Position numbers and translations under genes: made by a program. DNA of 22,328 nt from a bacterium (GTDB lineage: Bacteria; UBP18; UBA7526). Below are positions 14,155 through 21,523 of the stretch, piece by piece (positions within the stretch are counted from its first letter, which is position 1; each line of letters begins with the position of its first letter). The notes under the pieces were generated by a model. That model had not been told where the DNA came from and searched no databases. It saw only the letters and a program-made list of their open reading frames with translations. The stretch covers positions 1-22,328 of the forward strand of contig JAUXAI010000013.1 in assembly GCA_030619985.1 (NCBI GenBank), in the 5' to 3' direction.

Positions 14155-14802
14155 ATGCTTAAGAATGAAAAGGGATTAACCCTACTGGAACTTATGGTGG
14201 CCCTGGTCATCACCGCCCTTTTAGGCATGGCCATCTACAATGTCTGTAAGATGGCCATGGATGCCTGGCAGAAGGGGGAGGCCCGGACCCAGGTATATCA
14301 GAATATGCGCATCGCCTTAGATAGGATGAGTGAGGAGATTCGGAGTGCCATAACCCTTGACCCCACCTATAATCTTTCTCCCAATGATGACATCTACTTC
14401 GATGGAACTTCAACCACCCTGAACTTCATATCCATCGCCCATGCACCCATTGGAAATTATTATGATAGCAACTTCGCTACCAATGAATTGGTCTTTGACT
14501 GCTGCGAGATTGGCTATAGACGCTTGGGAACGAGCATCCTCAGGAGGAAACAGGAGAAGAATGTTCCGGATGACAATATCACTACTGGAGGCTCGGAGAA
14601 GGAACTGGTTACCCATATTACAAGCCTGGGCTTCAGATACTCTTCAGATGGCTCGAGCTGGGATACCGAGTGGTTAGAGGCAAAGACTGAGACCGATGGG
14701 TTGCCCAAGATTGTGGAAATTAGCATTACCGCTGAGTCTGAGAGTGCCCGATATCCAAATACAAAGACCTTCTCCACCTATGTCTATCTCTCTGGAAGGT
14801 AA
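14155..14802 (+). CDS. GspJ/PilW-type minor pseudopilin, set 2
   Basis: 215 residues. Ordinary short leader MLKNEKG, then LTLLEL (Glu +5) and helix MVALVITALLGMAIYNV. The following MDAWQKGEARTQVYQNMRIALDRMSEEIRSAI is the GspJ pattern and aligns with YKTGEERVELIQNARIAFERM of set 1. A beta-rich C-terminal domain ends in STYVYLSGR. AGAGG before the ATG gives a good start. Unlike its set-1 paralogue it has no repeat in the leader, showing that the repeat is not needed for function. It sits 18 bases after gspI. Confidence 0.86.
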   Translation: MLKNEKGLTLLELMVALVITALLGMAIYNVCKMAMDAWQKGEARTQVYQNMRIALDRMSEEIRSAITLDPTYNLSPNDDIYFDGTSTTLNFISIAHAPIGNYYDSNFATNELVFDCCEIGYRRLGTSILRRKQEKNVPDDNITTGGSEKELVTHITSLGFRYSSDGSSWDTEWLEAKTETDGLPKIVEISITAESESARYPNTKTFSTYVYLSGR

Positions 14803-14814
14803 GGAAGGTGCGGA

Positions 14815-16371
14815 GTGAAGTTATTTAAAGAGATTAGAGAGAGAAAGGGGATTGCTCTTATTATGGCCCTCTGGATAATGACCATCCTCTTAGTGGTTGC
14901 GGCCTCCTTTGCCTTTATGATGAGGACTGAGGTGAAGATGGCCAAGAATTACCGTGATGGAATGAAAGCCCACTATCTTGCCTTAGCCGGCGTAGACCAT
15001 GCCATCGCCATGATCCAGAATGATGGGGGAGATGTTGACCATCTCTACGAGGCCTGGTTCACCACTTTTGCTACGGGCTTCGATCATGTAAATGTCACCT
15101 GGGATGAGCGGGTCTTTACCTTTGGAGACGGAACCTATGCCGTAAACCTATCGGATGAGAATAGTAAGTATAACCTCAACTATCCCAACCGTTCCGGGTT
15201 AAAGTTCCTGGTGAGCCTGGATCAGGGTTCAAACCCATCCGTTATCTGGCAGGGGAAGATATGCGGGATTAAGGACTATGTAGATTCGGATGAAGACGTC
15301 CAGGATTGGGGGGGTACGGATAGAGGATATGAAGGCACCGGGGTCGAGAATAAGCCTTTCGATACGGTATATGAGATACAGAAGGTGAGAGGTTATACGG
15401 CCGGCGGCGGCTATGGGATAATCAAAATAAACGATGGCTTCTGGGCCGGCGGCAAAATATATGATAACCCTCTGGATCCACCTTCTGTTGGCTCACGGGG
15501 CCAGCAGAGCGACATGACCGTCTATTCTCAGGACCAGAATACCCAGGTCGATGGTAGCCCAAGAATAGAGATTAAGGACGCCGGTCAAACCACCTTTGAA
15601 GAAGATATTGGCTTCCCTCCTGATGAAGCATCCGCCATAGCCACTGCGTCTGATAAGTTTGCTGACTATCCCGATCCCTATCCCTGGATGACCGAGGACA
15701 TAGACGATTGGCAAGGGATTGGAGCACCGGGATGGTATGATCCTCCTGGTAAGGTTAATCTTGAAGTTGATGTTAACATTCCATCGATGATATTGGCGGC
15801 AGATAAGATGACCGCGGGCAACTACGATAGTGGCATCATCAAAGGAGCGATTAATATCAATACTGCCACCCTCTATGGCCTAAGAGGCCTCCTCATGATT
15901 GATGTGGTCAAGGGGCAGGCCATCATCGATACCCGACTACGACAAGCAGACGGGGGGATAACCTGTAAGGGGCCAGATGGGGAAATAGGCGGCGGTGACG
16001 ATGACTATCTTGAAAACATTGAACTTCCAGATACCACACCTCCTTATACTGGTGACCCTCGGGGAACTCCCTACTTCGCCAATCGGGGGGAGATAATGAT
16101 GGTAGACCCGGGAGGAGGCTTACCAACAATAAAAAGATATGACTTTTGTTTCTTCGGGGATATAGTGACCGTGAGGACGAATCGCTTCCGGATCTACTCC
16201 ACAGGGAAGGTGGGCATTGACGGGAATAGTGATGGCGACCTTGAGGATAGTGTAGATACCGTCTTTGCTTCCCGAAAGATTGAGGCGGTCGTTGATCGGG
16301 ATGGAGATCAGAATGGGACGCCGGGGGATATAAAGGTTCTCTACTGGTCAGAGAAGGTCTTTGCGGATTGA
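14815..16371 (+). CDS. gspK: GspK-type minor pseudopilin, set 2
   Basis: 518 residues. Leader ending RKG, then IALIMALWIMTILLVVAASFAFMMR (no Glu+5, as in GspK), ALAGVDHAIAMI, SDENSKYNLNYPNR and the helix-hairpin-helix-like GAININTATLYGL. Asp/Gly-rich loops (DGNSDGDLEDSVD and RDGDQNGTPGD) near the C-terminus may bind calcium. It lacks the cysteine clusters of the first GspK and has only isolated cysteines. Start GTG 14815 has AAGGAAGG (14801-14808) overlapping the gspJ stop, so translation is coupled. It is the last pseudopilin gene; in related loci pilM-pilN-pilO-secretin would be expected next, but about 5.5 kb of other genes intervene here. Confidence 0.86.
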   Translation: MKLFKEIRERKGIALIMALWIMTILLVVAASFAFMMRTEVKMAKNYRDGMKAHYLALAGVDHAIAMIQNDGGDVDHLYEAWFTTFATGFDHVNVTWDERVFTFGDGTYAVNLSDENSKYNLNYPNRSGLKFLVSLDQGSNPSVIWQGKICGIKDYVDSDEDVQDWGGTDRGYEGTGVENKPFDTVYEIQKVRGYTAGGGYGIIKINDGFWAGGKIYDNPLDPPSVGSRGQQSDMTVYSQDQNTQVDGSPRIEIKDAGQTTFEEDIGFPPDEASAIATASDKFADYPDPYPWMTEDIDDWQGIGAPGWYDPPGKVNLEVDVNIPSMILAADKMTAGNYDSGIIKGAININTATLYGLRGLLMIDVVKGQAIIDTRLRQADGGITCKGPDGEIGGGDDDYLENIELPDTTPPYTGDPRGTPYFANRGEIMMVDPGGGLPTIKRYDFCFFGDIVTVRTNRFRIYSTGKVGIDGNSDGDLEDSVDTVFASRKIEAVVDRDGDQNGTPGDIKVLYWSEKVFAD

Positions 16372-16432
16372 AAACGCGGAGACGCGAATCAACACGAATC
16401 TGAAAAAACGCGAATTATCGCGAATAAAGAAA
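16372..16432 (+). repeat. CGCGAAT repeat after second gspK
   Basis: ACGCGGAGACGCGAATC, AACACGAATC, AACGCGAATTATCGCGAATAA: the same units as at 13554-13616. It marks the boundary between the pseudopilin genes and the accessory block. Confidence 0.6.
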
Positions 16433-16476
16433 ATACAGATAAGCATCTCAAATAATTTATAAGGGGAATGGGAAAA

Positions 16477-17190
16477 GTGAAGATATTTAAACAAATAGCA
16501 ACGACCTTTTTTGTTTTGTGCTTAGCCTTAGTAGTATCTTCTAATAATGTTTCATTATCTAAGAATCCAGATGTTGCTCCAAAAGTAAGTATTACCTCAC
16601 CACAGGATGGAGCAACAGTTAGTGAAGATACACTTAATGTTGTAGTTAGCTTCGGCCCTAAAGAAAAGGGAAAAGGAAACGTGAGATATATTGAACTTGG
16701 ACTCGATGGGCTCTTGGCAGCAGAGTATGAAAACCCAGCAAATATCAAGGAAGGGACACATACCTTCAGCATAGATATAAAAGACCTCTCCTTAGGAGAA
16801 CATTTCCTTCAGGCCTTTGCCTATTTAGCAGAAAAGAGGGCAGGACATAAAGGAGTCTCTGAGGTTATTACCTTTACTCTGGAACCCCTTCCCCCCGTTC
16901 CTCCAGAAGAGGTTTGGAATAATATGAAGAGCACCTTAAAAGAAGGAAATATCGAAGATGCCTTAACTCACTTCAGCGAAGGCTCAAAGGAAAAGTATAG
17001 AGAAATATTTACTCTGTTGAAAAATGAATTGCCCAGAATTGCTAATGAAATGGAAGAGATATATTTAATTGCTATTCAGGGAAATGTGGCAGAGTATTTT
17101 ATTAAGAGAGTAGAAGATGGTGTAGAAAAAGCATACTTCATCTACTTCATAAAAGATGAAAACGACAACTGGAAAATTGACACATTCTAA
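16477..17190 (+). CDS. Exported protein with Ig-like and NTF2-like regions
   Basis: 237 residues from GTG 16477 (240 from ATG 16468). AAGGGG at 16461-16466 is one base from the ATG but ten from the GTG, so GTG is slightly favoured. The N-terminus KIFKQIATTFFVLCLALVVSS is a Sec signal without a clear lipobox. Residues about 35-135 (VSITSPQDGATVSEDTLNVVVSF... TLEPLPP) look like a bacterial Ig-like domain. The C-terminal 100 residues (EEVWNNMKSTLKEGNIEDALTHFSE... YFIYFIKDENDNWKIDTF) resemble NTF2/SnoaL-like domains that end in a W-x-I strand. The role is unknown, probably periplasmic or surface. Base use is more AT-rich than the pilus genes, suggesting separate origin. The next gene starts four bases downstream. 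Confidence 0.68.
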   Translation: MKIFKQIATTFFVLCLALVVSSNNVSLSKNPDVAPKVSITSPQDGATVSEDTLNVVVSFGPKEKGKGNVRYIELGLDGLLAAEYENPANIKEGTHTFSIDIKDLSLGEHFLQAFAYLAEKRAGHKGVSEVITFTLEPLPPVPPEEVWNNMKSTLKEGNIEDALTHFSEGSKEKYREIFTLLKNELPRIANEMEEIYLIAIQGNVAEYFIKRVEDGVEKAYFIYFIKDENDNWKIDTF

Positions 17191-17194
17191 TATA

Positions 17195-17527
17195 ATGAAG
17201 CCCTCTACAAAAATTATAGGATTTACTATTATTGGAGCAGTTACTGGGGCTCTATTAGGACTTTTATATGGATATCTAGTAGGCGATAGCCTTATTCTTT
17301 TCCTCTTTGGATGTAGTATACCGTGGATGATTACTGGAGCTTTAGTTTTTTTAGAAATTAGCAGTATAAAGGAGTTTACAAAAAAGAAAAGTAAATTAGT
17401 AAAATGTTTAAGTTTAATTTTTGCTATTATCCTTACTTTTATAATAATTATTAAGATAGTGCCTTTTTTATCAATTTATTTTGAGACGATGTATGATAAA
17501 CTTTTTATTGCACCTAAATTACACTGA
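17195..17527 (+). CDS. Small three-helix membrane protein, unknown
   Basis: 110 residues from ATG 17195, chosen because it avoids overlap with the preceding frame; a start at 17156 is also open. Three hydrophobic segments: IIGFTIIGAVTGALLGLLYG, LILFLFGCSIPWMITGALVF and CLSLIFAIILTFIIIIKIV. A basic loop (EFTKKKSKLVK) lies between the second and third. No Shine-Dalgarno sequence is apparent. The coding sequence is strikingly AT-rich. I do not recognise a family. Its close spacing to both neighbours suggests one transcript with the exported Ig/NTF2 and phospholipase-like genes. Confidence 0.55.
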   Translation: MKPSTKIIGFTIIGAVTGALLGLLYGYLVGDSLILFLFGCSIPWMITGALVFLEISSIKEFTKKKSKLVKCLSLIFAIILTFIIIIKIVPFLSIYFETMYDKLFIAPKLH

Positions 17528-17540
17528 GGAGTTTAGAATA

Positions 17541-20204
17541 ATGAGAATAAAGCAATTTCTACCTATTTTTCTAATGTTAATTCTATCTTCTCTGACCGTG
17601 ATTGTCCAAACTGCAAATGCTTATAATTCAAAGCTCCACCCTATAATAACGAAAGAATCTATTAACAAATCAAACTTATCTACGGCAAATTATTTGAACA
17701 GGGAATTGGGCTTTAAAAAAGACCTCAATGAAGAGTTTGAGGGCCCCGACAAAACTATTGGCGGAGACATCACTATCAATACGAGAACAGCCCAGGGGTG
17801 GATCGAACGAGGCAGCTTAGTGGAAGACATACCTATGGGATTAAGGGCGAGGACTCACTTTTATGACCCAGTAAACGAGATTGGATTAACTGATCTTCGT
17901 GAATGGTTGATAACCGAGGATCACGCTTTAAAAAGGGCAAAGGGAGAAGGAGAAATTGAGTTCGATTACTCATGGAAAGATGCCAGAGAGTACTATTACA
18001 AGGCTTTGACGAGTGAGACTAAGGAAGTAAGAAACGAGAACTTTGCTAAAACATTTAGAACCTTAGGTCAGGTCCTCCATCTCTTACAAGATATGGCTGT
18101 TCCAGCTCATGTGCGCAATGACAATCATTTTCCACCCCGCATATTTAGTTCTGGAGGATGGGATATGTATGAGCACTACTGCACTCCTGGTGCCCCTTTG
18201 ATCTATGAGGGCTATCCTGTAGTAGAGTTTGATCAACTTAAACCAGAATCTGAAGAATATGTTAGTTTCGATGATTTCTGGGATACCAATATTGGTTCTG
18301 CTACCTTCGGCAAAGGTTTAGCAGAATTCACTAACCACAATTTCCTCAGTCGGGACACAAACTTTGATGCTATAAGAGATTACCATAAATACCTTTATCC
18401 CCTAAAACCTACACCATCAGATATGTGGTGGTCAAAGGATGAAGAAATAACTTACACAGATGAAAATACAGGAGAGGAAATAACGACAACAGTAAAAGTA
18501 GAGTATCTAAAAAGATACGCTTATGACAATTATCTGGGAGCTGAATTTGGCAACCCCTGCCTGACAGCCAAATCCTACTTTGATTTTGAAACAGAGAAAT
18601 ACGGTGTTAAGGCCTATTCTCTGAATAGATCATGTCATCAGTGTTATGCCAAACTTTTACTTCCCCGGGTGGTGGGCTATTCGGCAGGGCTTCTGAACTA
18701 CTTCTTCCGAGGAAAATTGGATGCTACAATAATTCCAGTAGAGGGTGGAGCTCCCAATGAAAGGGAATTAAAAATAACCAATAAATCAGATGAAGATATG
18801 AAGGATGGTACTTTAACCTTCCTTTATGAAAATAAAGATGGCATATATGTAGAGTTAAAAAAGCAGAGTGGAGTCAAGATAGACGCGGGCAAAGAGTATG
18901 AGGGTGAATTTAGATTTAATAAACCTCAAGAGAAGGTGGTCAACTATATCTTGGTCTTCAATGGAACCTTAGGCAATGAGGCCCCAGTAAGCGACCAAGA
19001 GAAAGGGGCAGTAGTTGGAAAGATATGGTTAACAACTTTGAAGATTGTATGGGAGGAGTCTAGTGCCATTTATATGTATGATTTATCAGTAGATACAGAT
19101 GAAGATGGGGTTCCTAACTATTTAGATAGTGATCGGCCTGATCCTGATCCAGCAGAAGTCCGAATTCCTATCAGTACTACTCATGGTCCGTGGATGCCAT
19201 GGCTGCCGTATATTGCCAATAATAAAATTATATATGTTGGAGGTACATATGGCGAGTGTGAAGGTATATATATGTATGATTTATCAGTAGATACAGATAA
19301 AGATGGGGTTCCTAACTACCTGGAAGATCCTCCTCTTAATCCAGACCCGGCTGAATCTTTAGTTATTGGTCCTATTGTGCCGGGTGTTGGGTGGATAGGA
19401 GGTGTATCTGATAAGCATATTTTTTATGCGCCATGGGAAGAGAAAATCCCGGGAGATGAGGGGTGGTATTATAAGATAGACATCTACAGGTATGACTTGG
19501 CAAATAAAGAAGAGGAGTATATTACCTCTATTAACACTGGGTCAAGAGTGTGCTGGAATGTGGCGGTAGATAGTGGTAAAATAGTCTATGTCCAGAAACG
19601 GCCTAGAAGCGAAGTTCGTGTCTATAATATCTCTACAGGAGAAGATAGAGCAGTCCATGCGTATGAAGGTGAGAATGACTATGTCGCCCAGTATTTCCCA
19701 GATATATCTGGGGATAAAGTAGTATACGTTCAGAACCCAGGAATAGAAAACGTTTGGCGCTACTATGGACATGTTGACCTCTATGATTTATCAACCTCAA
19801 CGTTAATGCGTTTGGGTGAGTATGATGAGGAGAATTGGCCATACGCTGATGCACAACAACCACCTTTCACTTATCCTCAAATACATGGTAATATCGTGGC
19901 TTGGGCCACGGGCGGAAGCGATACTGGCGAATCGCCCGTGGGTGTGGAAAATCCTATCCACATCTACGATCTGGCCAAAGGGGAAGAGTTACCAGCAACC
20001 AGCCGGCCATATTCAAGATATCCCAAGACGTACCGGGGTATAGTTGTGTGGGGGTTGATAATCCGATCGGAATACCCAGACCGATGGAGAACCACGGCGC
20101 TATACTTGTATGACACAGCCCACCCAGAACATGGTACAATCGAAATAACACCAGGGGTCAAAGAGGGATGGCGTTACTCCTCCTGGTGGAGGATAGGATA
20201 CTAA
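17541..20204 (+). CDS. Exported zinc phospholipase C/S1-P1-like protein with propeller-like tail
   Basis: 887 residues from ATG 17541, nine bases after GAGGAG (17526-17531). Signal peptide 1-27, probable cut ANA|YN. Residues 28 to about 390 resemble the zinc-dependent phospholipase C/S1-P1 nuclease fold: H33, H106 (RTHFYDP), and LHLLQDMAVPAHVRNDNH with H180, D184, H190, H196 as likely metal ligands, then LLPRVVGYSAGLLNYFF. An Ig-like stretch follows (about 400-480). The rest (about 490-887) repeats VYDL/YMYDL and KIVYV strands like a TolB-type beta-propeller, including two DTDxDGVPNYL calcium-binding-type loops 66 residues apart. Substrate (lipid or nucleic acid) is not determinable. Placed inside a secretion locus, it is a plausible cargo, but that is inference. 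Confidence 0.75.
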   Translation: MRIKQFLPIFLMLILSSLTVIVQTANAYNSKLHPIITKESINKSNLSTANYLNRELGFKKDLNEEFEGPDKTIGGDITINTRTAQGWIERGSLVEDIPMGLRARTHFYDPVNEIGLTDLREWLITEDHALKRAKGEGEIEFDYSWKDAREYYYKALTSETKEVRNENFAKTFRTLGQVLHLLQDMAVPAHVRNDNHFPPRIFSSGGWDMYEHYCTPGAPLIYEGYPVVEFDQLKPESEEYVSFDDFWDTNIGSATFGKGLAEFTNHNFLSRDTNFDAIRDYHKYLYPLKPTPSDMWWSKDEEITYTDENTGEEITTTVKVEYLKRYAYDNYLGAEFGNPCLTAKSYFDFETEKYGVKAYSLNRSCHQCYAKLLLPRVVGYSAGLLNYFFRGKLDATIIPVEGGAPNERELKITNKSDEDMKDGTLTFLYENKDGIYVELKKQSGVKIDAGKEYEGEFRFNKPQEKVVNYILVFNGTLGNEAPVSDQEKGAVVGKIWLTTLKIVWEESSAIYMYDLSVDTDEDGVPNYLDSDRPDPDPAEVRIPISTTHGPWMPWLPYIANNKIIYVGGTYGECEGIYMYDLSVDTDKDGVPNYLEDPPLNPDPAESLVIGPIVPGVGWIGGVSDKHIFYAPWEEKIPGDEGWYYKIDIYRYDLANKEEEYITSINTGSRVCWNVAVDSGKIVYVQKRPRSEVRVYNISTGEDRAVHAYEGENDYVAQYFPDISGDKVVYVQNPGIENVWRYYGHVDLYDLSTSTLMRLGEYDEENWPYADAQQPPFTYPQIHGNIVAWATGGSDTGESPVGVENPIHIYDLAKGEELPATSRPYSRYPKTYRGIVVWGLIIRSEYPDRWRTTALYLYDTAHPEHGTIEITPGVKEGWRYSSWWRIGY
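19071..19120 (+). repeat. Internal direct repeat, copy 1
   Basis: These 50 bases recur at 19269-19318 with one mismatch (GAAGAT against AAAGAT), 198 bases apart, exactly 66 codons. They encode YMYDLSVDTDEDGVPNY. Near-identity at DNA level implies recent duplication or gene conversion of a propeller-like module. Confidence 0.8.
19269..19318 (+). repeat. Internal direct repeat, copy 2
   Basis: Second copy of the 50-base unit at 19071-19120, encoding YMYDLSVDTDKDGVPNY. Sequence after the shared stretch diverges (LEDPPLNPDPAES against LDSDRPDPDPAEV), though the proline/aspartate character is retained. Confidence 0.8.
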
Positions 20205-20321
20205 GAGGGAGACAACAGAAGGTGAGTAAGGCCAACGGAAACTGGGGTAAACCTTGGCTATTACGTATAGACAGAAAATTGAAGGTCGGGTTCGGCGGAA
20301 TCCTTTAAAAAGGAAAAAGAT

Positions 20322-20360
20322 TTGAAGAAGATATCTCTATTCAAGCCATTACTTAAGGCT
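20322..20360 (+). pseudogene. pilM: 5' fragment of a divergent pilM
   Basis: TTG at 20322 opens a frame reading MKKISLFKPLLKA, the same first 13 residues as the pilM that begins at 21950. Over 20318-20359 against 21946-21987, 38 of 42 bases match. Every difference inside the shared codons is silent (ATA/ATT, CTA/TTA, TTA/TTG, CTT/CTC, GCT/GCA). After Ala13 the similarity stops and the frame runs through CGCGAAT-type repeat to TAA at 20451. The silent-only pattern suggests it was part of a working pilM allele before being cut off by insertion. It is too short to function. Confidence 0.75.
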
Positions 20361-20362
20361 AC

Positions 20363-20453
20363 AACACAAATATTCGCGAGTATTCGCGTTCCTACAGACC
20401 CCAACAATAAGCAATACAAAGAAATTCGCGTCCTAGGGAAACAACGCGAATAA
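20363..20453 (+). repeat. CGCGAAT-type repeat before the hicB cassette
   Basis: Contains TATTCGCGAGTATTCGCG, AAATTCGCG and finally GGGAAACAACGCGAATAA (20436-20453). That last 18-base string is repeated exactly at 21273-21290, in front of the second cassette. It lies directly after the pilM fragment. Confidence 0.62.
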
Positions 20454-20497
20454 TGGAGAGAGAATGTCCAAGAATTATGAGAGGAGGTAACTGTCAA

Positions 20498-20698
20498 ATG
20501 AAATTTCGAGTAGAATTAGAATACGATTTTGAATACGAAGGGTATGTTGCAGAATGTCCCATGTTACCTGGCTGTATGTCTCAAGGGAAGACTAAGAAAG
20601 AGGCTTTGAAAAATATTCAAGAGGCCATCTCTGGCTATCTCAAAGTAGTCAAGAAGAAACATTCTTTAAATCCTTGCTCAAGGCCAGAACGCAAATAA
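20498..20698 (+). CDS. HicB-like antitoxin, orphan
   Basis: 66 residues from ATG 20498, preceded by GAGGAGG at 20481-20487; an ATG at 20453 is open but has no such site. The sequence shows the HicB N-terminal half: strand FRVELEYDFEYEGYVAECPMLPGCMSQGKTKKEALKNIQEAISGYL, with the family's CPxLPGC(x)SQGxTxxEA pattern. No DNA-binding C-terminal domain is present. It lies 32 bases before a second hicB that is coupled to hicA, so it has no toxin partner of its own. It may be a duplicated or solitary antitoxin. Confidence 0.8.
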   Translation: MKFRVELEYDFEYEGYVAECPMLPGCMSQGKTKKEALKNIQEAISGYLKVVKKKHSLNPCSRPERK

Positions 20699-20730
20699 GA
20701 ATCTGAATAATCTATTAAAAAGGGGAAAAG

Positions 20731-20979
20731 ATGAAGAAAAAGAAGGTTAGGAAATTTACCGTAGTATTTGAGAAAGCAAAAGAAGGGGGATATGTAGTGA
20801 GCGTTCCCATCCTTCCCGGGTGTGTAAGTCAGGGCGAGACATTTGAAGAAGCAGAAAGAATGATTAAGGACGCCATCAAATGCTATTGTGAAAGCCTGAT
20901 CAAACATGATGAACCAATCCCTAAAGAAAGCGAGGAAATCTTTGGCCTCGTTGATGTGCCAATCAGAATATCAGCATGA
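20731..20979 (+). CDS. hicB: HicB antitoxin
   Basis: 82 residues. FTVVFEKAKEGGYVVSVPILPGCVSQGETFEEAERMIKDAIKCYCESLIKHDEPIP is the standard HicB partial RNase H-like fold including the LPGC-SQGET-EEA signature. The tail ends DVPIRIS, with no ribbon-helix-helix domain visible. Known HicB proteins bind and neutralise HicA and can repress their own operon. AAAGGGG before ATG 20731. The stop overlaps the hicA start by four bases (ATGA), so toxin and antitoxin are made together. The antitoxin-first order is less common than hicA-hicB but is known. Confidence 0.9.
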   Translation: MKKKKVRKFTVVFEKAKEGGYVVSVPILPGCVSQGETFEEAERMIKDAIKCYCESLIKHDEPIPKESEEIFGLVDVPIRISA

Positions 20980-21212
20980 GTGCCAGATTAGGCAGTATAA
21001 AGCCAAAGGAGTTTATTCGACGATTAAGAAAGGCTGGCTTCAGGATTGATCATCAAACAGGAAGTCATGTTACCTTACTTGATGATGCAGGGCATAGAAT
21101 AGTGGTTCCCTTTCATGTAAAAGACTTAAAGAAAGGTCTTCTCTTTAAACTTATTAAACAAGCAGGATTTACTGTGGAAGAATTTAAACGATTAAGGAAA
21201 AAAAGCAGGTGA
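20976..21212 (+). CDS. hicA: HicA toxin (mRNA interferase)
   Basis: 78 residues, double-stranded RNA-binding-like fold of HicA. KPKEFIRRLRKAGFRIDHQTGSHVTLLD contains the invariant GSH with catalytic His31. VVPFHVKDLKKGLLFKLIKQAGFTVEEF is the usual C-terminal half. HicA cleaves mRNA until bound by HicB. All diagnostic residues are present, so it is probably active. The last two codons and stop (AGC AGG TGA) lie within the 27-base repeat that equals the pilM start region, so the present C-terminus may have been fixed by the insertion event. Confidence 0.9.
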   Translation: MSARLGSIKPKEFIRRLRKAGFRIDHQTGSHVTLLDDAGHRIVVPFHVKDLKKGLLFKLIKQAGFTVEEFKRLRKKSR

Positions 21213-21228
21213 AGATTTGAAGAAGATT
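21202..21228 (+). repeat. 27-base direct repeat of the pilM start region, copy at hicA end
   Basis: Identical over all 27 bases to 21935-21961, which contains the pilM ribosome-binding site and first codons. This copy includes the hicA stop codon and a dead-end TTG AAG AAG ATT. A third, diverged relative is at 20318-20359. Together they bracket the two cassettes. Confidence 0.85.
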
Positions 21229-21229
21229 G

Positions 21230-21290
21230 CAACCGCAAAAGCGCAAAACTTAACTGAAAAACGCAAAAAGAGGGGAAACAACGCGAATAA
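21230..21290 (+). repeat. CGCAAAA/CGCGAAT-type repeat before the DUF5678 cassette
   Basis: Units ACCGCAAAAGCGCAAAAC, AAACGCAAAAAG and GGGAAACAACGCGAATAA (21273-21290), the last identical to 20436-20453. It follows the pilM start copy directly, the same order as at the first cassette. Confidence 0.6.
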
Positions 21291-21307
21291 AGAGAAGGAG
21301 TAGAAAG

Positions 21308-21523
21308 ATGAAACTTCAAGAGGCAAAGAAGAAATATAAAGGGGAATGGTTAGCCTTTTTAGTAGTCAAAGAAATAAAGGGCAAGGAGGTTGAGGGAAGA
21401 GTTCTTGCCCATACCAAAGATAGACGTCTTCTCCATCAGATTCTGAGGGATAAACGGGTCAAAAATGCCTACATTACCTATGCTGGCCCGATGGTTAAGC
21501 CAGGGTATGCGGTAATGTTCTGA
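21308..21523 (+). CDS. DUF5678 family small protein
   Basis: 71 residues. Pattern KYKGEWLAFLVVKE... EGRVLAHTKDRRLLHQIL... AYITYAGPMVKPGYAVMF fits the DUF5678 family as I remember it: KYxGEWVA near the start, a G-x-V-lAH strand and an aromatic/glycine C-terminus. Function is not established to my knowledge. GAAGGAG at 21294-21300 gives a strong start. The stop overlaps the protease start (TGATG), so the two are translated together. Size and arrangement recall a toxin-antitoxin partner, but no activity can be inferred from sequence. Confidence 0.78.
   Translation: MKLQEAKKKYKGEWLAFLVVKEIKGKEVEGRVLAHTKDRRLLHQILRDKRVKNAYITYAGPMVKPGYAVMF

Noticed and set aside
17481-17540. Longer start of the phospholipase-like protein
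   Set aside because: It would overlap the membrane protein gene and bury the signal peptide; ATG 17541 has GAGGAG and places the signal at the N-terminus.
19816-20113. Overlapping plus-strand frames inside the propeller-like region
   Set aside because: Alternate frames of the exported protein with no start signal or recognisable motif.
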